From: Gracilibacteraceae bacterium
GTDB taxonomy: Bacteria; Bacillota; Desulfitobacteriia; Desulfitobacteriales; Syntrophobotulaceae
Direction of reading: 5' to 3'
DNA: 64,000 nt
Assembly: GCA_031266805.1 (NCBI GenBank)
Contig: JAISAH010000052.1
Coordinates: 1 to 64,000 of the forward strand
A program made the position numbers and the translations under genes. Shown here piece by piece: positions 25,978-35,108 of this stretch. How positions within the stretch are numbered: position 1 is the stretch's first letter; each line of letters starts with the position of its first letter. The notes below the pieces were generated by a model. That model had not been told where the DNA came from, searched no databases, and saw only the letters and a program-made list of their open reading frames with translations.

Positions 25978-27276
25978 TTAGGACGGCTGTCCTTGCCGCG
26001 TGTCGCTCCCGATGCCCGCCGGTTCATAAAACCGCGGGACGGAGAGACCGGAGGGCAGATAGTTCTGGGCGACCCAATGACCGGGGTAATCATGGGGGTA
26101 GAGATAGCCCTCCCCGCCTTCCCCGCCGCCCAGCCGGGCCTCGGCGGAATGAGGATCGCGCAGATGTTCCGGCACGCGGCCGGCGCCGTGTTCCCGCACA
26201 AAACTCCGGGCGGCCTTGATCGCCGTGACCACAGAATTGCTTTTGGGCGCGGTGGCTATGGCCAGTACGGCTTGAGCCATGGGGATCTGCGCCTCGGGCA
26301 GTCCGACCCACTCCAGAGCGCGGGCCGCCGCCTGGGCCTGCAGCATGACCGCCGGATCGGCCAGGCCGACGTCTTCCGAAGCGTGGATCAGGATGCGGCG
26401 CATGATAAAACGCGGATCCTCGCCCGCTTCCAGAAGTACGGCCAGCCAGTACAGGGCGGCGTCGGGATCTGAGCCGCGCATACTCTTGATAAAAGCGGAA
26501 ATGATATCGTAATGGTTGTCGCCTTGTTTATCATAACGAAAATAGGTTTCCTGAATGGACTCTTTCGCGTCGGCCAGAGTCACCCGCCGCCGCCCGCTTT
26601 GAGGAACGGCGGTCAGCACCGCCAGCTCCAGCGCGTTCATGGCCCGGCGCAGATCGCCGCGCGCGTGGTCTACCCAGTGACGGAGAGCGTCCTCGTCCAC
26701 ATCGGCTCCCCACTCTCCCAGACCGCGCTCCGGGTCGGCGAGAGCCGCTCGCAGACCGCTGAGGATGTCGTCGTCCCCTAAGGGTTCCAGGCGAAATAAG
26801 GTAGAACGGCTGAGCAGAGCGGCGTTCAGCTCAAAGTAGGGGTTTTCCGTGGTAGCGCCGACAAAAGAGACGACGCCCCGCTCTATTCCCGGCAGAAGAA
26901 CATCTTGCTGACTTTTATTGAAACGATGCACTTCATCACAGAAAACCAGTGTTTTTCGATTGTACAGATGCAGATCGCTGAGAGCGCGGTCGAAAATTTC
27001 CCTCAGTTCCTTGACACCGGCGGAAACAGCGTTGATCCGCACAAAGCTCGCGGCGGTGTGAGCGGCGATGACCTGAGCCAAAGAAGTTTTGCCGCTTCCG
27101 GGCGGCCCGTATAAAATTACGGATGTGATCCGGTCAGCCTCAATAGCGCGCCGCAGCGGCTTCCGCGGGCCAAGCACAGCGGACTGCCCCAGAAACTCGT
27201 CCAGTTTGCGCGGGCGCATCCGTTCAGCCAGCGGAGCGACTGACATGGGGTCAAATCCGGCGGAAAACAAATTCAT
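25978..27276 (-). CDS. rarA: Replication-associated recombination ATPase RarA/MgsA
   Basis: AAA+ clamp-loader-like protein acting at stalled forks. About 432 residues. LAERMRPRKLDEFLGQ opens the family, GPPGSGKTSLAQ is Walker A, LVFCDEVHRFNKSQQD Walker B, and ENPYFELNAALLSRS the sensor/arginine-finger region; the C-terminal tetramerisation domain ends with NYLPSGL. The ATG giving MNLFSAGFDP is preferred: it follows a promoter whose start site lies inside the longer open frame, with GGGGAG upstream. Confidence 0.92.
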   Translation of the reverse strand: MNLFSAGFDPMSVAPLAERMRPRKLDEFLGQSAVLGPRKPLRRAIEADRITSVILYGPPGSGKTSLAQVIAAHTAASFVRINAVSAGVKELREIFDRALSDLHLYNRKTLVFCDEVHRFNKSQQDVLLPGIERGVVSFVGATTENPYFELNAALLSRSTLFRLEPLGDDDILSGLRAALADPERGLGEWGADVDEDALRHWVDHARGDLRRAMNALELAVLTAVPQSGRRRVTLADAKESIQETYFRYDKQGDNHYDIISAFIKSMRGSDPDAALYWLAVLLEAGEDPRFIMRRILIHASEDVGLADPAVMLQAQAAARALEWVGLPEAQIPMAQAVLAIATAPKSNSVVTAIKAARSFVREHGAGRVPEHLRDPHSAEARLGGGEGGEGYLYPHDYPGHWVAQNYLPSGLSVPRFYEPAGIGSDTRQGQPS

Positions 27277-27310
27277 ATTGACAACACTCCCCAATATTTT
27301 CGCTATCGTT

Positions 27311-27339
27311 ACAGTAACATGAGAACCAATGCCCGTCAA
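27311..27339 (-). promoter_or_regulatory. Predicted promoter of rarA
   Basis: On the minus strand TTGACG, 17 bp, TACTGT, about 27 bp upstream of the start region. Confidence 0.45.
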
Positions 27340-27446
27340 GCGTAACGCGCCGTTCATTCCGGCAGCGCGGCGGCGAAGATCTGGGAATCAATATAGAAAC
27401 ATGTGTTTTATTCAAATTGAGAAAATCAAGAAAGAAGGATGCGAAA

Positions 27447-27872
27447 ATGAAATTTTCAACAAGAGGACGATATGGATTGCAAGTCATGGTCGATTTGGCC
27501 GAATTGTCCGCCGGCGGTCCGGTATCGCTGAGAAACATCGCCGAACGCAAACACATGTCTGAACATTACTTGGGGCAGGTGGTGCCTGATTTGCGCAAGG
27601 CCGGCCTAGTCCGGAGCATCCGCGGCACCAAAGGCGGATATGTCATCGCCCGGCCCGCGGCGCAAATCGTCATCGGCGAGATAATCCGGGCGATCGACGG
27701 CCCGGCGCCGCCCGTGGAATGCAACAGAACGGACAGCGCTCAATGCTGCCAGGATATGGCCTATTGCGCGACGCGGCACATATGGGGGCAAGTTTTGGAC
27801 GCGGTGAGCAACGTGATAGATAATGTGACGCTGCAGCAACTGCTGGATGAAAGCCGGGCGGCGCAAGTCTAA
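27447..27872 (+). CDS. Rrf2 family transcriptional regulator
   Basis: 141 residues. MKFSTRGRYGLQVMVDLAE is the family N-terminus, followed by a winged helix (SLRNIAERKHMSEHYLGQVVPDLRKAGLVRSIRGTKGGY). Cysteines occur in ECNRTDSAQCCQDMAYCAT, where IscR/NsrR-type members hold an Fe-S cluster; CymR-type members lack them. An iron-sulfur or cysteine-metabolism regulator is therefore likely. AAGGA precedes the ATG; the frame is open 10 codons upstream. A zinc-ribbon gene follows in the same direction. Confidence 0.88.
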   Translation: MKFSTRGRYGLQVMVDLAELSAGGPVSLRNIAERKHMSEHYLGQVVPDLRKAGLVRSIRGTKGGYVIARPAAQIVIGEIIRAIDGPAPPVECNRTDSAQCCQDMAYCATRHIWGQVLDAVSNVIDNVTLQQLLDESRAAQV

Positions 27873-27912
27873 CCGCAAACCGCCCGGCGTGTGTGTGGAC
27901 GGGGGTCAGAAA

Positions 27913-28143
27913 ATGATATGTGTAAATTGCGGCAGCCGCCTGGTCGGTAAAATAGGCGTGGATCAGTATTACTGCTGCGACTGCTGCGTCGAATTCAAGA
28001 GTGAATCCAATCATGTAGTGGTTTATAACCTGGAAGAAGATGGAACATTGGTTATGCGCCAAGACTACAGGACGAGTGGGGAGTGGAGAGTTGAGAGTGG
28101 AGAGAGGAGAGTTGGGAGCGGGGAGTTGAGAGTGGGAAGTTGA
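27913..28143 (+). CDS. Small zinc-ribbon protein with a repeat-derived tail
   Basis: 76 residues. MICVNCGSRLVGKIGVDQYYC followed by CDCC gives two CxxC pairs of a zinc ribbon; VEFKSESNHVVVYNLEEDGTL follows. From about residue 54 the sequence (EWRVESGERRVGSGELRVGS) is encoded by the GAGTGGAGAGTT simple repeat, so the natural C-terminus has probably been replaced or extended by it. It sits 40 bp downstream of the Rrf2 gene and is likely co-transcribed. Confidence 0.7.
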   Translation: MICVNCGSRLVGKIGVDQYYCCDCCVEFKSESNHVVVYNLEEDGTLVMRQDYRTSGEWRVESGERRVGSGELRVGS

Positions 28144-28166
28144 TTGAGTGGAGAGTGGAGAGTTAG
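28072..28166. repeat. GAGTGGAGAGTT simple-repeat tract
   Basis: About seven degenerate copies of a GAGTGGAGAGTT-like unit, running from inside the small zinc-ribbon gene into the following spacer. A short copy in the opposite orientation lies before guaB. Confidence 0.75.
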
Positions 28167-28206
28167 AATTGAACCGGACTGACGAGTAAACATTGTGAGA
28201 CGCCAA

Positions 28207-28244
28207 AAAGAAATCCCGGCTTCCGTCGTCGCCGGGATTTCTTT
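28207..28244. terminator. Bidirectional terminator between Rrf2 unit and aldehyde dehydrogenase
   Basis: AAAGAAATCCCGGC pairs perfectly with GCCGGGATTTCTTT around a 10-nt loop. It serves both converging transcripts. Confidence 0.8.
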
Positions 28245-28264
28245 GATTTGTCTGGGAAACGCGT

Positions 28265-29749
28265 TTATTCGGGATAGAAGCCCAGCGGTTCTTCCGCGAG
28301 ATTGATCATGATATTTTTCATCTGCGTATAATGCTCCAGGATCACCTTATGGGTCTCGCGGCCGATGCCAGAAGCTTTGTAGCCGCCAAAGGGCGCCCCG
28401 GCAGGGATGCTGTTGTAGGTGTTGACCCACATGCGCCCGGTTTCAATGGCGCGGCTCACTCTGATCGCCCGGTTGATGTCCCGGGTCCAGATCGCTCCGC
28501 CCAGCCCGTATTCGCTCTCGTTGGCCAGTTTTATCACTTCTTCCTCGGAGCGGAATTTGATGACCACCGCCACCGGGCCAAAAATTTCCTCCTGAGCGAT
28601 CTTCATATCGTTGGTCACATCCACGATCAAAGTCGGGCGCATGAAGCAGCCTTTTCCCAGATCGCCCTCTGTGACCCGCTCGCCGCCGCAAGCGACTTTG
28701 GCGCCTTCTTTCTTGCCGTCCTCGATGCGGGCCAAAATCTGCTGCAGATGAGCCTCATAAATCTGCGAACCCATTTGGGTGCCGCTTTCCCAGGGGAGAC
28801 CGACCTTGATCTTGTTAAAGGCCTTAATCGAGTCGGCCAGGAATTTGTCATAGATATCCTCATGGACGAAGACCCGTGAGCCGGCGCAGCAGACTTGCCC
28901 CTGATTGAACAGGATGCCGAGCTGCAAGCCGTCCAGCGCCAGATCCCACTGGCAGTCCGGGAAGAAAATATTGGCTGATTTTCCGCCCAGTTCCAGCGTG
29001 GAGGGGATCAGTTTGTCCGCCGCCGCCGCCGCCACGCTGCAGCCGATCTCGGTGGAGCCGGTAAAAGCGAGTTTGCGGAAACCTTTGTGATCCAGCATAT
29101 ACTGACCGGACTGCGAGCCTTTGCCGGTGACCACGTTGAATACGCCCGGCGGCAGCACGTCCTGAACCAGCCGGGCCAGTTCCAGCACGGACAGGGAGGT
29201 ATAACTCGAAGGTTTAAACACGGTGCAGCAGCCGGAGGCCAGAACCGGCGCCAGTTTCCACGCGGCCATCAGGAAGGGGAAGTTCCAGGGAACGATCTGC
29301 CCGACGACGCCGATCGGTTCGCGTAAAATGAGGGAAAGGGTGTTTTCGCCCAGCATGGCGGCGGAACCTTCCTCAGTCCGGATGGCGCCGGCGAAGTAAC
29401 GGAAATGATCGGCGGATTCAGGCACGTCGATAGCCATAGTTTCCCGGATCGGTTTGCCGTTGTCCACCGTTTCCACCAACGCCAGATGCTCCTTGTGCGC
29501 GTCGATGATGTCGGCGATCTTGAGCAAAATGGCGGAACGCTCCGCCGGGGAGACGGCTTTCCAGGCCGGCCAAGCTTTCCAGGCGGCGGCCACCGCCGCG
29601 TCCACGTCGTCTTTCGTCGCTTCGGCACAGGTCGCCAGACGCTCCCCATTAGCCGGGCAATACGACTCAAATGTCTTGCCATCCGAGGCGTCCCGCCATT
29701 TTCCGTCGATGAAAAGTTGATACTTGTCTAGCAGTGTCGGTTTGTTCAT
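28265..29749 (-). CDS. NAD(P)-dependent aldehyde dehydrogenase (betaine-aldehyde-dehydrogenase-like)
   Basis: 494 residues. Cofactor and active-site motifs are in order: PWNFPFLMAAWKLAPVLASG, FTGSTEIG, the general base Glu in TLELGGKSAN, the nucleophile Cys in NQGQVCCAGSRVF and the C-terminal PFGGYKASGIGRE. The sequence most resembles BADH/ALDH class enzymes; the aldehyde is unknown. AAAGGAGG lies 9 bp before the ATG. Expression is driven by a perfect consensus promoter with a palindrome just after its start site, so it is probably tightly repressed until induced. Confidence 0.92.
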   Translation of the reverse strand: MNKPTLLDKYQLFIDGKWRDASDGKTFESYCPANGERLATCAEATKDDVDAAVAAAWKAWPAWKAVSPAERSAILLKIADIIDAHKEHLALVETVDNGKPIRETMAIDVPESADHFRYFAGAIRTEEGSAAMLGENTLSLILREPIGVVGQIVPWNFPFLMAAWKLAPVLASGCCTVFKPSSYTSLSVLELARLVQDVLPPGVFNVVTGKGSQSGQYMLDHKGFRKLAFTGSTEIGCSVAAAAADKLIPSTLELGGKSANIFFPDCQWDLALDGLQLGILFNQGQVCCAGSRVFVHEDIYDKFLADSIKAFNKIKVGLPWESGTQMGSQIYEAHLQQILARIEDGKKEGAKVACGGERVTEGDLGKGCFMRPTLIVDVTNDMKIAQEEIFGPVAVVIKFRSEEEVIKLANESEYGLGGAIWTRDINRAIRVSRAIETGRMWVNTYNSIPAGAPFGGYKASGIGRETHKVILEHYTQMKNIMINLAEEPLGFYPE

Positions 29750-29779
29750 CTGTTGAGCCTCCTTTGAATGTTTATTCAG

Positions 29780-29791
29780 TTGACCGGTCAA
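29780..29791. promoter_or_regulatory. Palindromic operator TTGACCGGTCAA
   Basis: Perfect 12-bp inverted repeat located about 15-26 bp downstream of the -10 of the aldehyde dehydrogenase promoter, a roadblock position. Its form fits a TetR-type regulator, but no regulator gene adjoins it. Confidence 0.55.
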
Positions 29792-29805
29792 TTGTGAATA
29801 ATTTG

Positions 29806-29834
29806 ATTATACCGCGGCGCCTTGAGTTTGTCAA
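29806..29834 (-). promoter_or_regulatory. Perfect-consensus promoter of the aldehyde dehydrogenase gene
   Basis: On the minus strand TTGACA, 17 bp, TATAAT with no mismatch. Confidence 0.75.
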
Positions 29835-29880
29835 CGGTAACGAAATATTTTCGGGGTATTTTTTAGGTGATTGGTGGCGC

Positions 29881-31116
29881 TCAATCCCAAGCGGGAGCAA
29901 GCAGGAAATCCCGAATGTTTTTGTGTTTGATCCCTTCGCGGCTCATGTCAAACTCATCCAGCGATACTACATATTTAGGAAAATTATCCCGGACGGATTC
30001 GTATGCGCCGAACTCACGCCGGACTGTTTCTTCCGAGGCGAGCAGGTAGGAAACCTGAATGTAGAGTTTTTCGTTCTTTTGCTCGCCGACAAAGTCGATC
30101 TCCTTGGATCCCGCCTTTCCGACACTGACCTTATAGCCCCGTCGCAGCAGTTCCATGTAAACGATGTTCTCCAGTATGAGATGGACGTCTCTCATATTAC
30201 CGCCGTAAACAGCCTCGCGGATGCCATGGTCTGCTGCGTAGTATTTTTCATTGAGCGCGAGCAGCCGCTTGCCCCGCAGATCCTGCCTGCGGACCTGATA
30301 GAACAGGAAAGCGTCCATGCAGTAACTGATGTAGTTCATGACCGTTTCGGGCGCCGTCACGCGGTTTTCGTTCTTGAAATATTTGGAAATCGACGCCGCG
30401 GAAAACGTCGTGCCGACGCCGCCGAAAACATAAGCGATGATGCGCTCCAGCAGATCGACGTCACGAACCCTATGGCGTTTTACAATGTCTTTAAGGACGA
30501 CTGAATTAAACAAGTCCTGCAGATAAATCCGCGCCGGCGCGTCCGTGTAACGGAGATTGCCGAGATAAGGCATGCCGCCGAGAGTCAGATATCTGGCGAA
30601 CGCCTCCTGTTTTTGCGCCTGCGGAAATATAGAGGCGTACAGCTCTAAAAACTCCCCGAAGGAAAAAGGGTAGACGACAAACTCGACGTACCTCCCGGCC
30701 AGACGGGTCGCCAGCTCGCCCGAAAGCAGTCTGGCGTTAGAGCCGGTGATGTATATGTCGCAGTCGAACTCCACCCGGAAGGAATTGACGCATTTTTCCC
30801 ATGCCAAAACCTCTTGGATCTCATCAAAGAAAAGATACGCCTTCCCCTCGACGCGGGAAATCCGCTCCGCGACCTCTTGATGCAAGGCTTCGGCGGTGCA
30901 GAGCCGCGCGTTGTTCATATCCTCAAAATTGAGCCGGATAAACTGAGAGGCGGAAACTCCCCGCGCCATCAATTCCTCCTGTATCAGTTCCAGCATGACG
31001 GATTTGCCGCTGCGCCGGATGCCGGTCAAAACCTTAATAAGCTCATTACCAATAAACGGGCGGATGCGGCTCATATACGCTTCTCTTTTGATCGTGAAAA
31101 TGAACACTCCTTCCAT
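29881..31116 (-). CDS. AAA ATPase with DUF4143 domain
   Basis: 411 residues. LTGIRRSGKSVMLELI is Walker A, YLFFDEIQEVLAWEKCV Walker B, and ITGSNARLLSGELATRLAGRYVEFVVYPFSFGEFL the sensor region; the C-terminal DUF4143 domain reads ENIVYMELLRRGYKVSVGKAGSKEIDFVGE, a PD-(D/E)xK-like E-(I)D-F arrangement. Role unknown; such genes are common, mobile and often present in several copies. The start is uncertain: the upstream ATG has no clear ribosome binding site, and an ATG 14 codons later (MSRIRPFIGNEL) fits the family as well. Confidence 0.8.
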   Translation of the reverse strand: MEGVFIFTIKREAYMSRIRPFIGNELIKVLTGIRRSGKSVMLELIQEELMARGVSASQFIRLNFEDMNNARLCTAEALHQEVAERISRVEGKAYLFFDEIQEVLAWEKCVNSFRVEFDCDIYITGSNARLLSGELATRLAGRYVEFVVYPFSFGEFLELYASIFPQAQKQEAFARYLTLGGMPYLGNLRYTDAPARIYLQDLFNSVVLKDIVKRHRVRDVDLLERIIAYVFGGVGTTFSAASISKYFKNENRVTAPETVMNYISYCMDAFLFYQVRRQDLRGKRLLALNEKYYAADHGIREAVYGGNMRDVHLILENIVYMELLRRGYKVSVGKAGSKEIDFVGEQKNEKLYIQVSYLLASEETVRREFGAYESVRDNFPKYVVSLDEFDMSREGIKHKNIRDFLLAPAWD

Positions 31117-31272
31117 AACAGCAGCGCCATCATAGCATAGATATAACTGATTTGCAAGCGTATATCACAGGCGCATCAAGTTATATCTTAATTGTAGTTG
31201 CGATTCAGCCGTCTTCCGCCACTTACTGTACTCTTTGCTTACGCGCCGGATTGTTCCGTGTCTGTCATGATC

Positions 31273-32958
31273 TCATTCCTTGCTCTGCTCGTCGCCGTCA
31301 TTTTTCCCGCTCCGTCTTTTCATTATGACGACGACCACCGCGACCGCAAGAAGCAGGGCGATCACCGCGAAAATAATATAAATCGCCGCCGTTCTCGTAC
31401 TTTCGGCGGTTTCAAGCGGAGGAAGCTCATAGTAAACTTCGATCCGTCCGTCGAGGCCGATTTTCGCGCTGCCGGAATTGAGATACTCAGTTACCGCGTC
31501 CGCGACCGCTGAAATTCCGCGGTCATTCGTGAGCGGATCGGCCAAAAACGGCTCCTTGAGCATTGTGTATTCATCGCCGCCCGCCGCGTCGAAATCGTTC
31601 GTAACGACGGTGTATTCTTGGTCGGGGTCCAGCGGTTCGCCGCCGACCGATACAGAGACGACGCGTTCGCCAACAGGCTTTGCCGGGTCAAACGCAAAGG
31701 TCAGGCCGGCCACCTGCAAAAATCCGCCCCGCGGTTCCGGATAGCTCGAAACGCTGACCTCGAGCGCCTCTTTGACCACGGAGCCTTTGAGCTTAGTCTT
31801 GCAAAGATAGTTGGAAAATGGCAGGGCCGCGTTCACCTCGCCTACTGTAATATCCCCCTCGTCAAAGCCCGCGCGAATGGCGCCGCCGTTTTCCAAGGCG
31901 ATCTCCGCGTCCGCCGCCCATCGCATGGCGTCGGCGACGAGATTTCCCATCACCGTCTCTTTGGTGCGTTCGTTTACTCGCTCGACGAAAACCGCGGTAT
32001 CTGTACTCGACACGACCTCCGCGCCGGCCCTCGCGACGTTGTCCGCCCATTTATTGATCACCGCCGTAACGGACGGGTCCGGCGTCACGTTCCCCAGATC
32101 TTCCTTGGTGATCGATTTGTAGCCGGTGATTTCAAGGCTTGCGCCCACCTCGACCTGTCCGAAGGCCGTCATCTCAGCGCCCGTGGAAACAATCGGCGTA
32201 CCGTCTTGTATGATCTCCGCGAGAGCTGTGTGGCTGTGTCCGTCAACGATCAGGTCGATGCCGTCGACCTCGCGCAGCGCGTAGGCGGTCCCGTAATCCA
32301 CGCCGAGTGAGGAATTGTCGTCGGTGCCGAGATGCGTCAGCGCGATGATAAATTCGGCTCCTTCGTTGTGGAGCGCTTGGACCATATTTTCCGTATATGC
32401 GAGGATATCGTCCGCCGTGCCAAAATCCATGCCGAGCGCGCCGATGCTCGAAAACTTCGTATAGGGCGTTGTTACGCCAAAAACGCCGACCGTATAGCCG
32501 CCGGCGTTCAAAATCGCGCCGTGCTCCATACCGTCAACCTGCGATAGAAACGGAAAGCTTGCTTCCTCCGCAAGTTCAGCCAGACGGCCCGCTCCATAGT
32601 CAAACTCGTGGTTTCCGACGGTCATGGCGTCGTAGCCGGCGGCGTTCATGATGTCGACCGCCGCCTCGCCCTTGCCTTGGTTGACGAAATAAATCCCCTG
32701 GATCATATCGCCCGCGCTGAGGAGGATCGTCGGCGCGTCAAGCGAATCCCGATACGCCGCCAAGACGTCGTGGCCTATCGCGCCGTCGGTATCTTGATAA
32801 TATCCGTGAACGTCGTTCGTGTGCAGGATGACAAACGCTGTTTCGGAGCCGCTTTCCAGTGCCGGCGCGGCAAAAACGCCCACAGGCGACGTCGTTATTA
32901 CCAGCAGCACAAGCAAGGTCAAAAGCAATTTCTTCATGTTATTTTTCCGCCTTTCCAT
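31273..32958 (-). CDS. Membrane-anchored 5'-nucleotidase/2',3'-cyclic phosphodiesterase
   Basis: 561 residues. After a signal peptide, the metallophosphatase domain shows HTNDVHGYYQD (metal ligands), GNHEFDYG and DGHSHTAL; the C-terminal 5'-nucleotidase domain begins near 330 (RTKETVMGNLVADAMRWAADAEIALENGG). A transmembrane helix and a basic tail (IFAVIALLLAVAVVVVIMKRR) anchor it outside the cell, a Gram-positive arrangement. It salvages extracellular nucleotides. AAAGGAGG precedes the chosen ATG; an internal ATG (MKKLLLTLL) is possible. The acyltransferase gene ends 20 bp upstream, forming an operon. Confidence 0.88.
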   Translation of the reverse strand: MERRKNNMKKLLLTLLVLLVITTSPVGVFAAPALESGSETAFVILHTNDVHGYYQDTDGAIGHDVLAAYRDSLDAPTILLSAGDMIQGIYFVNQGKGEAAVDIMNAAGYDAMTVGNHEFDYGAGRLAELAEEASFPFLSQVDGMEHGAILNAGGYTVGVFGVTTPYTKFSSIGALGMDFGTADDILAYTENMVQALHNEGAEFIIALTHLGTDDNSSLGVDYGTAYALREVDGIDLIVDGHSHTALAEIIQDGTPIVSTGAEMTAFGQVEVGASLEITGYKSITKEDLGNVTPDPSVTAVINKWADNVARAGAEVVSSTDTAVFVERVNERTKETVMGNLVADAMRWAADAEIALENGGAIRAGFDEGDITVGEVNAALPFSNYLCKTKLKGSVVKEALEVSVSSYPEPRGGFLQVAGLTFAFDPAKPVGERVVSVSVGGEPLDPDQEYTVVTNDFDAAGGDEYTMLKEPFLADPLTNDRGISAVADAVTEYLNSGSAKIGLDGRIEVYYELPPLETAESTRTAAIYIIFAVIALLLAVAVVVVIMKRRSGKNDGDEQSKE

Positions 32959-32978
32959 TGAATTGATAGTTTCCTCCT

Positions 32979-34073
32979 TTATCTTGGCTTTGTCGACAAT
33001 TTCCTTGCCAAGTATTTTCTCAAGATGTTGAATACAGCGACAATGCACGCGGTGAGACAAAGGTTACAGGCAAAAGAGAGCAGCATGAGCGGCAGGGGTG
33101 AGGACAGCCCGGCTGCGGTAAGCATTCTGCATGTCAGGTAACTGCCCGGTATGTGGAAAAGGTAAAAGCGAAAGGCGTTATCCTCAAAGTACCGGTACGG
33201 CCTGAAACCGCGCAACCGGCCATGAAAGCGCGCCAAATACAGGCAGGCCTGAAAAGCGGTAAGCGCCCCCAGACAACAGGTCAACCAGTATATCGGCGTC
33301 GTCTGCGCTGCGAACAGGGCGGTAACGACAAAAAGGACAAAATTCAAGCCGAACAGCGTCAAAGGATGCCGCGCGAGCGTTTTACCGATGCCGTCCCGGT
33401 AACGGAAGAGCACGGTTCCAAGCCCGAACCATATGAGCGGTCCGCTTGTCTCCCATACGGCATACCAGGTCAATATACGCCCGTACTCGTTCACGAGCAG
33501 AGCCGCGACCAACGCAAGCGCCGGGACGAGCAGCCCGCCGAGACGATTCGCCAGCGGACTCAGCGCCGCGAAAAAGACGCTGACCCAAAAAAGGACAAGC
33601 AGAAACCAGAGGTGGTCCGTGAAAAGCCCCTCCAAACCGGCGCTGTAGGTCTGCGCCAAGGTATAGCCTTCCGGCCTGTTGTACGCGGGAATGTCAAAAA
33701 GAGTGTACAGAGGAACCATCCAGAAAACCGTGAGCAAAAACCACGGGACGAGAAGTCGCTTTGCCCTGTCCGCGATGTACGCGGGCGCGCCGCGGCGCCT
33801 TCTTTCCGCCGACAAGGCGGCAAGGGAGCCGGAAGCCAGCATGAACGAAGGAATAATGACGACTTCTCCCCAGAAGATGAAAAAATCGGCCGCCTCGGAA
33901 TGCCGCTCGGCGAAAAAACTCCAGAATCCATCGGGATCGGGCTCGGTGAACGGATACACGGCGTGAGAAAATATGACACCCAAAAGACAGAGGGTTTTCA
34001 GCAAGGCCATGTGACTTGCGAACGTGCTGTCCCTGAGCCCCGCCGAGGATATGTATTCTTTGTTTATGATCAT
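32979..34073 (-). CDS. Acyltransferase 3 family membrane protein
   Basis: 364 residues, about ten hydrophobic helices. The N-terminal helix LLKTLCLLGVIFSHAVYPF carries the conserved His of the family, and RAKRLLVPWFLLTVFW the conserved R. Members O-acetylate sugars, peptidoglycan or antibiotics; the acceptor here is unknown. Strong promoter upstream; the nucleotidase follows in the same operon. Confidence 0.85.
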   Translation of the reverse strand: MIINKEYISSAGLRDSTFASHMALLKTLCLLGVIFSHAVYPFTEPDPDGFWSFFAERHSEAADFFIFWGEVVIIPSFMLASGSLAALSAERRRRGAPAYIADRAKRLLVPWFLLTVFWMVPLYTLFDIPAYNRPEGYTLAQTYSAGLEGLFTDHLWFLLVLFWVSVFFAALSPLANRLGGLLVPALALVAALLVNEYGRILTWYAVWETSGPLIWFGLGTVLFRYRDGIGKTLARHPLTLFGLNFVLFVVTALFAAQTTPIYWLTCCLGALTAFQACLYLARFHGRLRGFRPYRYFEDNAFRFYLFHIPGSYLTCRMLTAAGLSSPLPLMLLSFACNLCLTACIVAVFNILRKYLARKLSTKPR

Positions 34074-34125
34074 GGCAAATTCATCCTCGCATTGTTTGTA
34101 TGAATTGCACCCGCGTTCTTCATAA

Positions 34126-34154
34126 ATTATACCTCAAAAGGTATAAAAAAGCAA
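34126..34154 (-). promoter_or_regulatory. Promoter of the acyltransferase-nucleotidase operon
   Basis: On the minus strand TTGCTT, 17 bp, TATAAT. A TTATACC/GGTATAA inverted repeat covers the -10 and part of the spacer and shares CAAAAGGTATA with the palindrome upstream of the lactate permease. Confidence 0.6.
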
Positions 34155-34214
34155 AGAGAAATTAGTCTTTGATTTTCGACCGGCGTCTACACTACAGACT
34201 GTAACGTCTACAGC

Positions 34215-35108
34215 CTACAATAGCTGCTGCAAGAATGATATTTCGCGCGGTGCGAAGTCGTTATTGGCGGCGCAGGCGATAAAAAAGGTGAACTCCTCGC
34301 TGCGCGGACGCAAGGGAATGAGATGGATATCGCCGTGGATTTTCTTGCTGCGCCGTATTTTATCCTCCATACCCAACCCAATGGCTGCGCCGCTCTTGAT
34401 CGTCTGCCAGAAGATGGCCGCGTTGTTCGTGGCCAGCACTATATTCGGCTCTCCGTAACGGCTGAGTATTCGCCGCACGCAAATATTACGGTGTATATAC
34501 TCAAAAATGACGATCGGATATTTCAGCACTTCGCCGAATGAGGTGGATTTTTGCCTGGCGATGGGCATCTCCAGATTGGTGACGACCGTGAGACGGTCCG
34601 GGGCCGCCTTGATGATCTCCAGACCGAGACGCCGGTATTCCTCCGCGCTGAACCGGTTGCTTTCGTCCATCATCAGACCGGCGCTGCGCGAGTCGTTTCG
34701 CAGTGAGTTGACGATCTCGTCATGCGAAGTCTCAAGAATTGTCACCTTCGTGCCCGGATTCCGGGCGAAAAAATCCGTCAGACGCACGGTCAAAAGTTCC
34801 GGACTGGGACTGGCCGGATGGTAAAAAGTGAAACTCTCATTCGCGCGGCGCGGCGCGGGATATTTCAGAGCGTCCAGCGCGCTGATTTTCTCAAGGGCTT
34901 CTTCCGCGATCCGGACAAAAATTTCGCCGTCCGCAGTCAGGCTTACGCCGCTGGTGGATCTGTGCAGAAGACATACGCCGTACTCTTTTTCCAGTTTGCG
35001 TATGGCGCTGCTGATATTCTGCGGCGTAACATAAGTGTTTCGCGCCGCTTTACTGATGGAATTGGTTTTACTGACTTCAACCAGATAAACAAGCTGTTCA
35101 ATCTGCAT
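34215..35108 (-). CDS. LysR family transcriptional regulator
   Basis: 297 residues. The N-terminal winged helix MQIEQLVYLVEVSKTNSISKAARNTYVTPQNISSAIRKLEKEYG is typical, and the effector domain starts near 90. No catabolic operon adjoins it on the divergent side: a 370-bp AT-rich gap and then the DUF3810 gene, in the same direction, lie upstream. Target unknown. Confidence 0.88.
   Translation of the reverse strand: MQIEQLVYLVEVSKTNSISKAARNTYVTPQNISSAIRKLEKEYGVCLLHRSTSGVSLTADGEIFVRIAEEALEKISALDALKYPAPRRANESFTFYHPASPSPELLTVRLTDFFARNPGTKVTILETSHDEIVNSLRNDSRSAGLMMDESNRFSAEEYRRLGLEIIKAAPDRLTVVTNLEMPIARQKSTSFGEVLKYPIVIFEYIHRNICVRRILSRYGEPNIVLATNNAAIFWQTIKSGAAIGLGMEDKIRRSKKIHGDIHLIPLRPRSEEFTFFIACAANNDFAPREISFLQQLL

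Noticed and set aside
31117-31272. Gene in the gap between the DUF4143 ATPase and the nucleotidase
   Set aside because: Only short frames without starts or ribosome binding sites.
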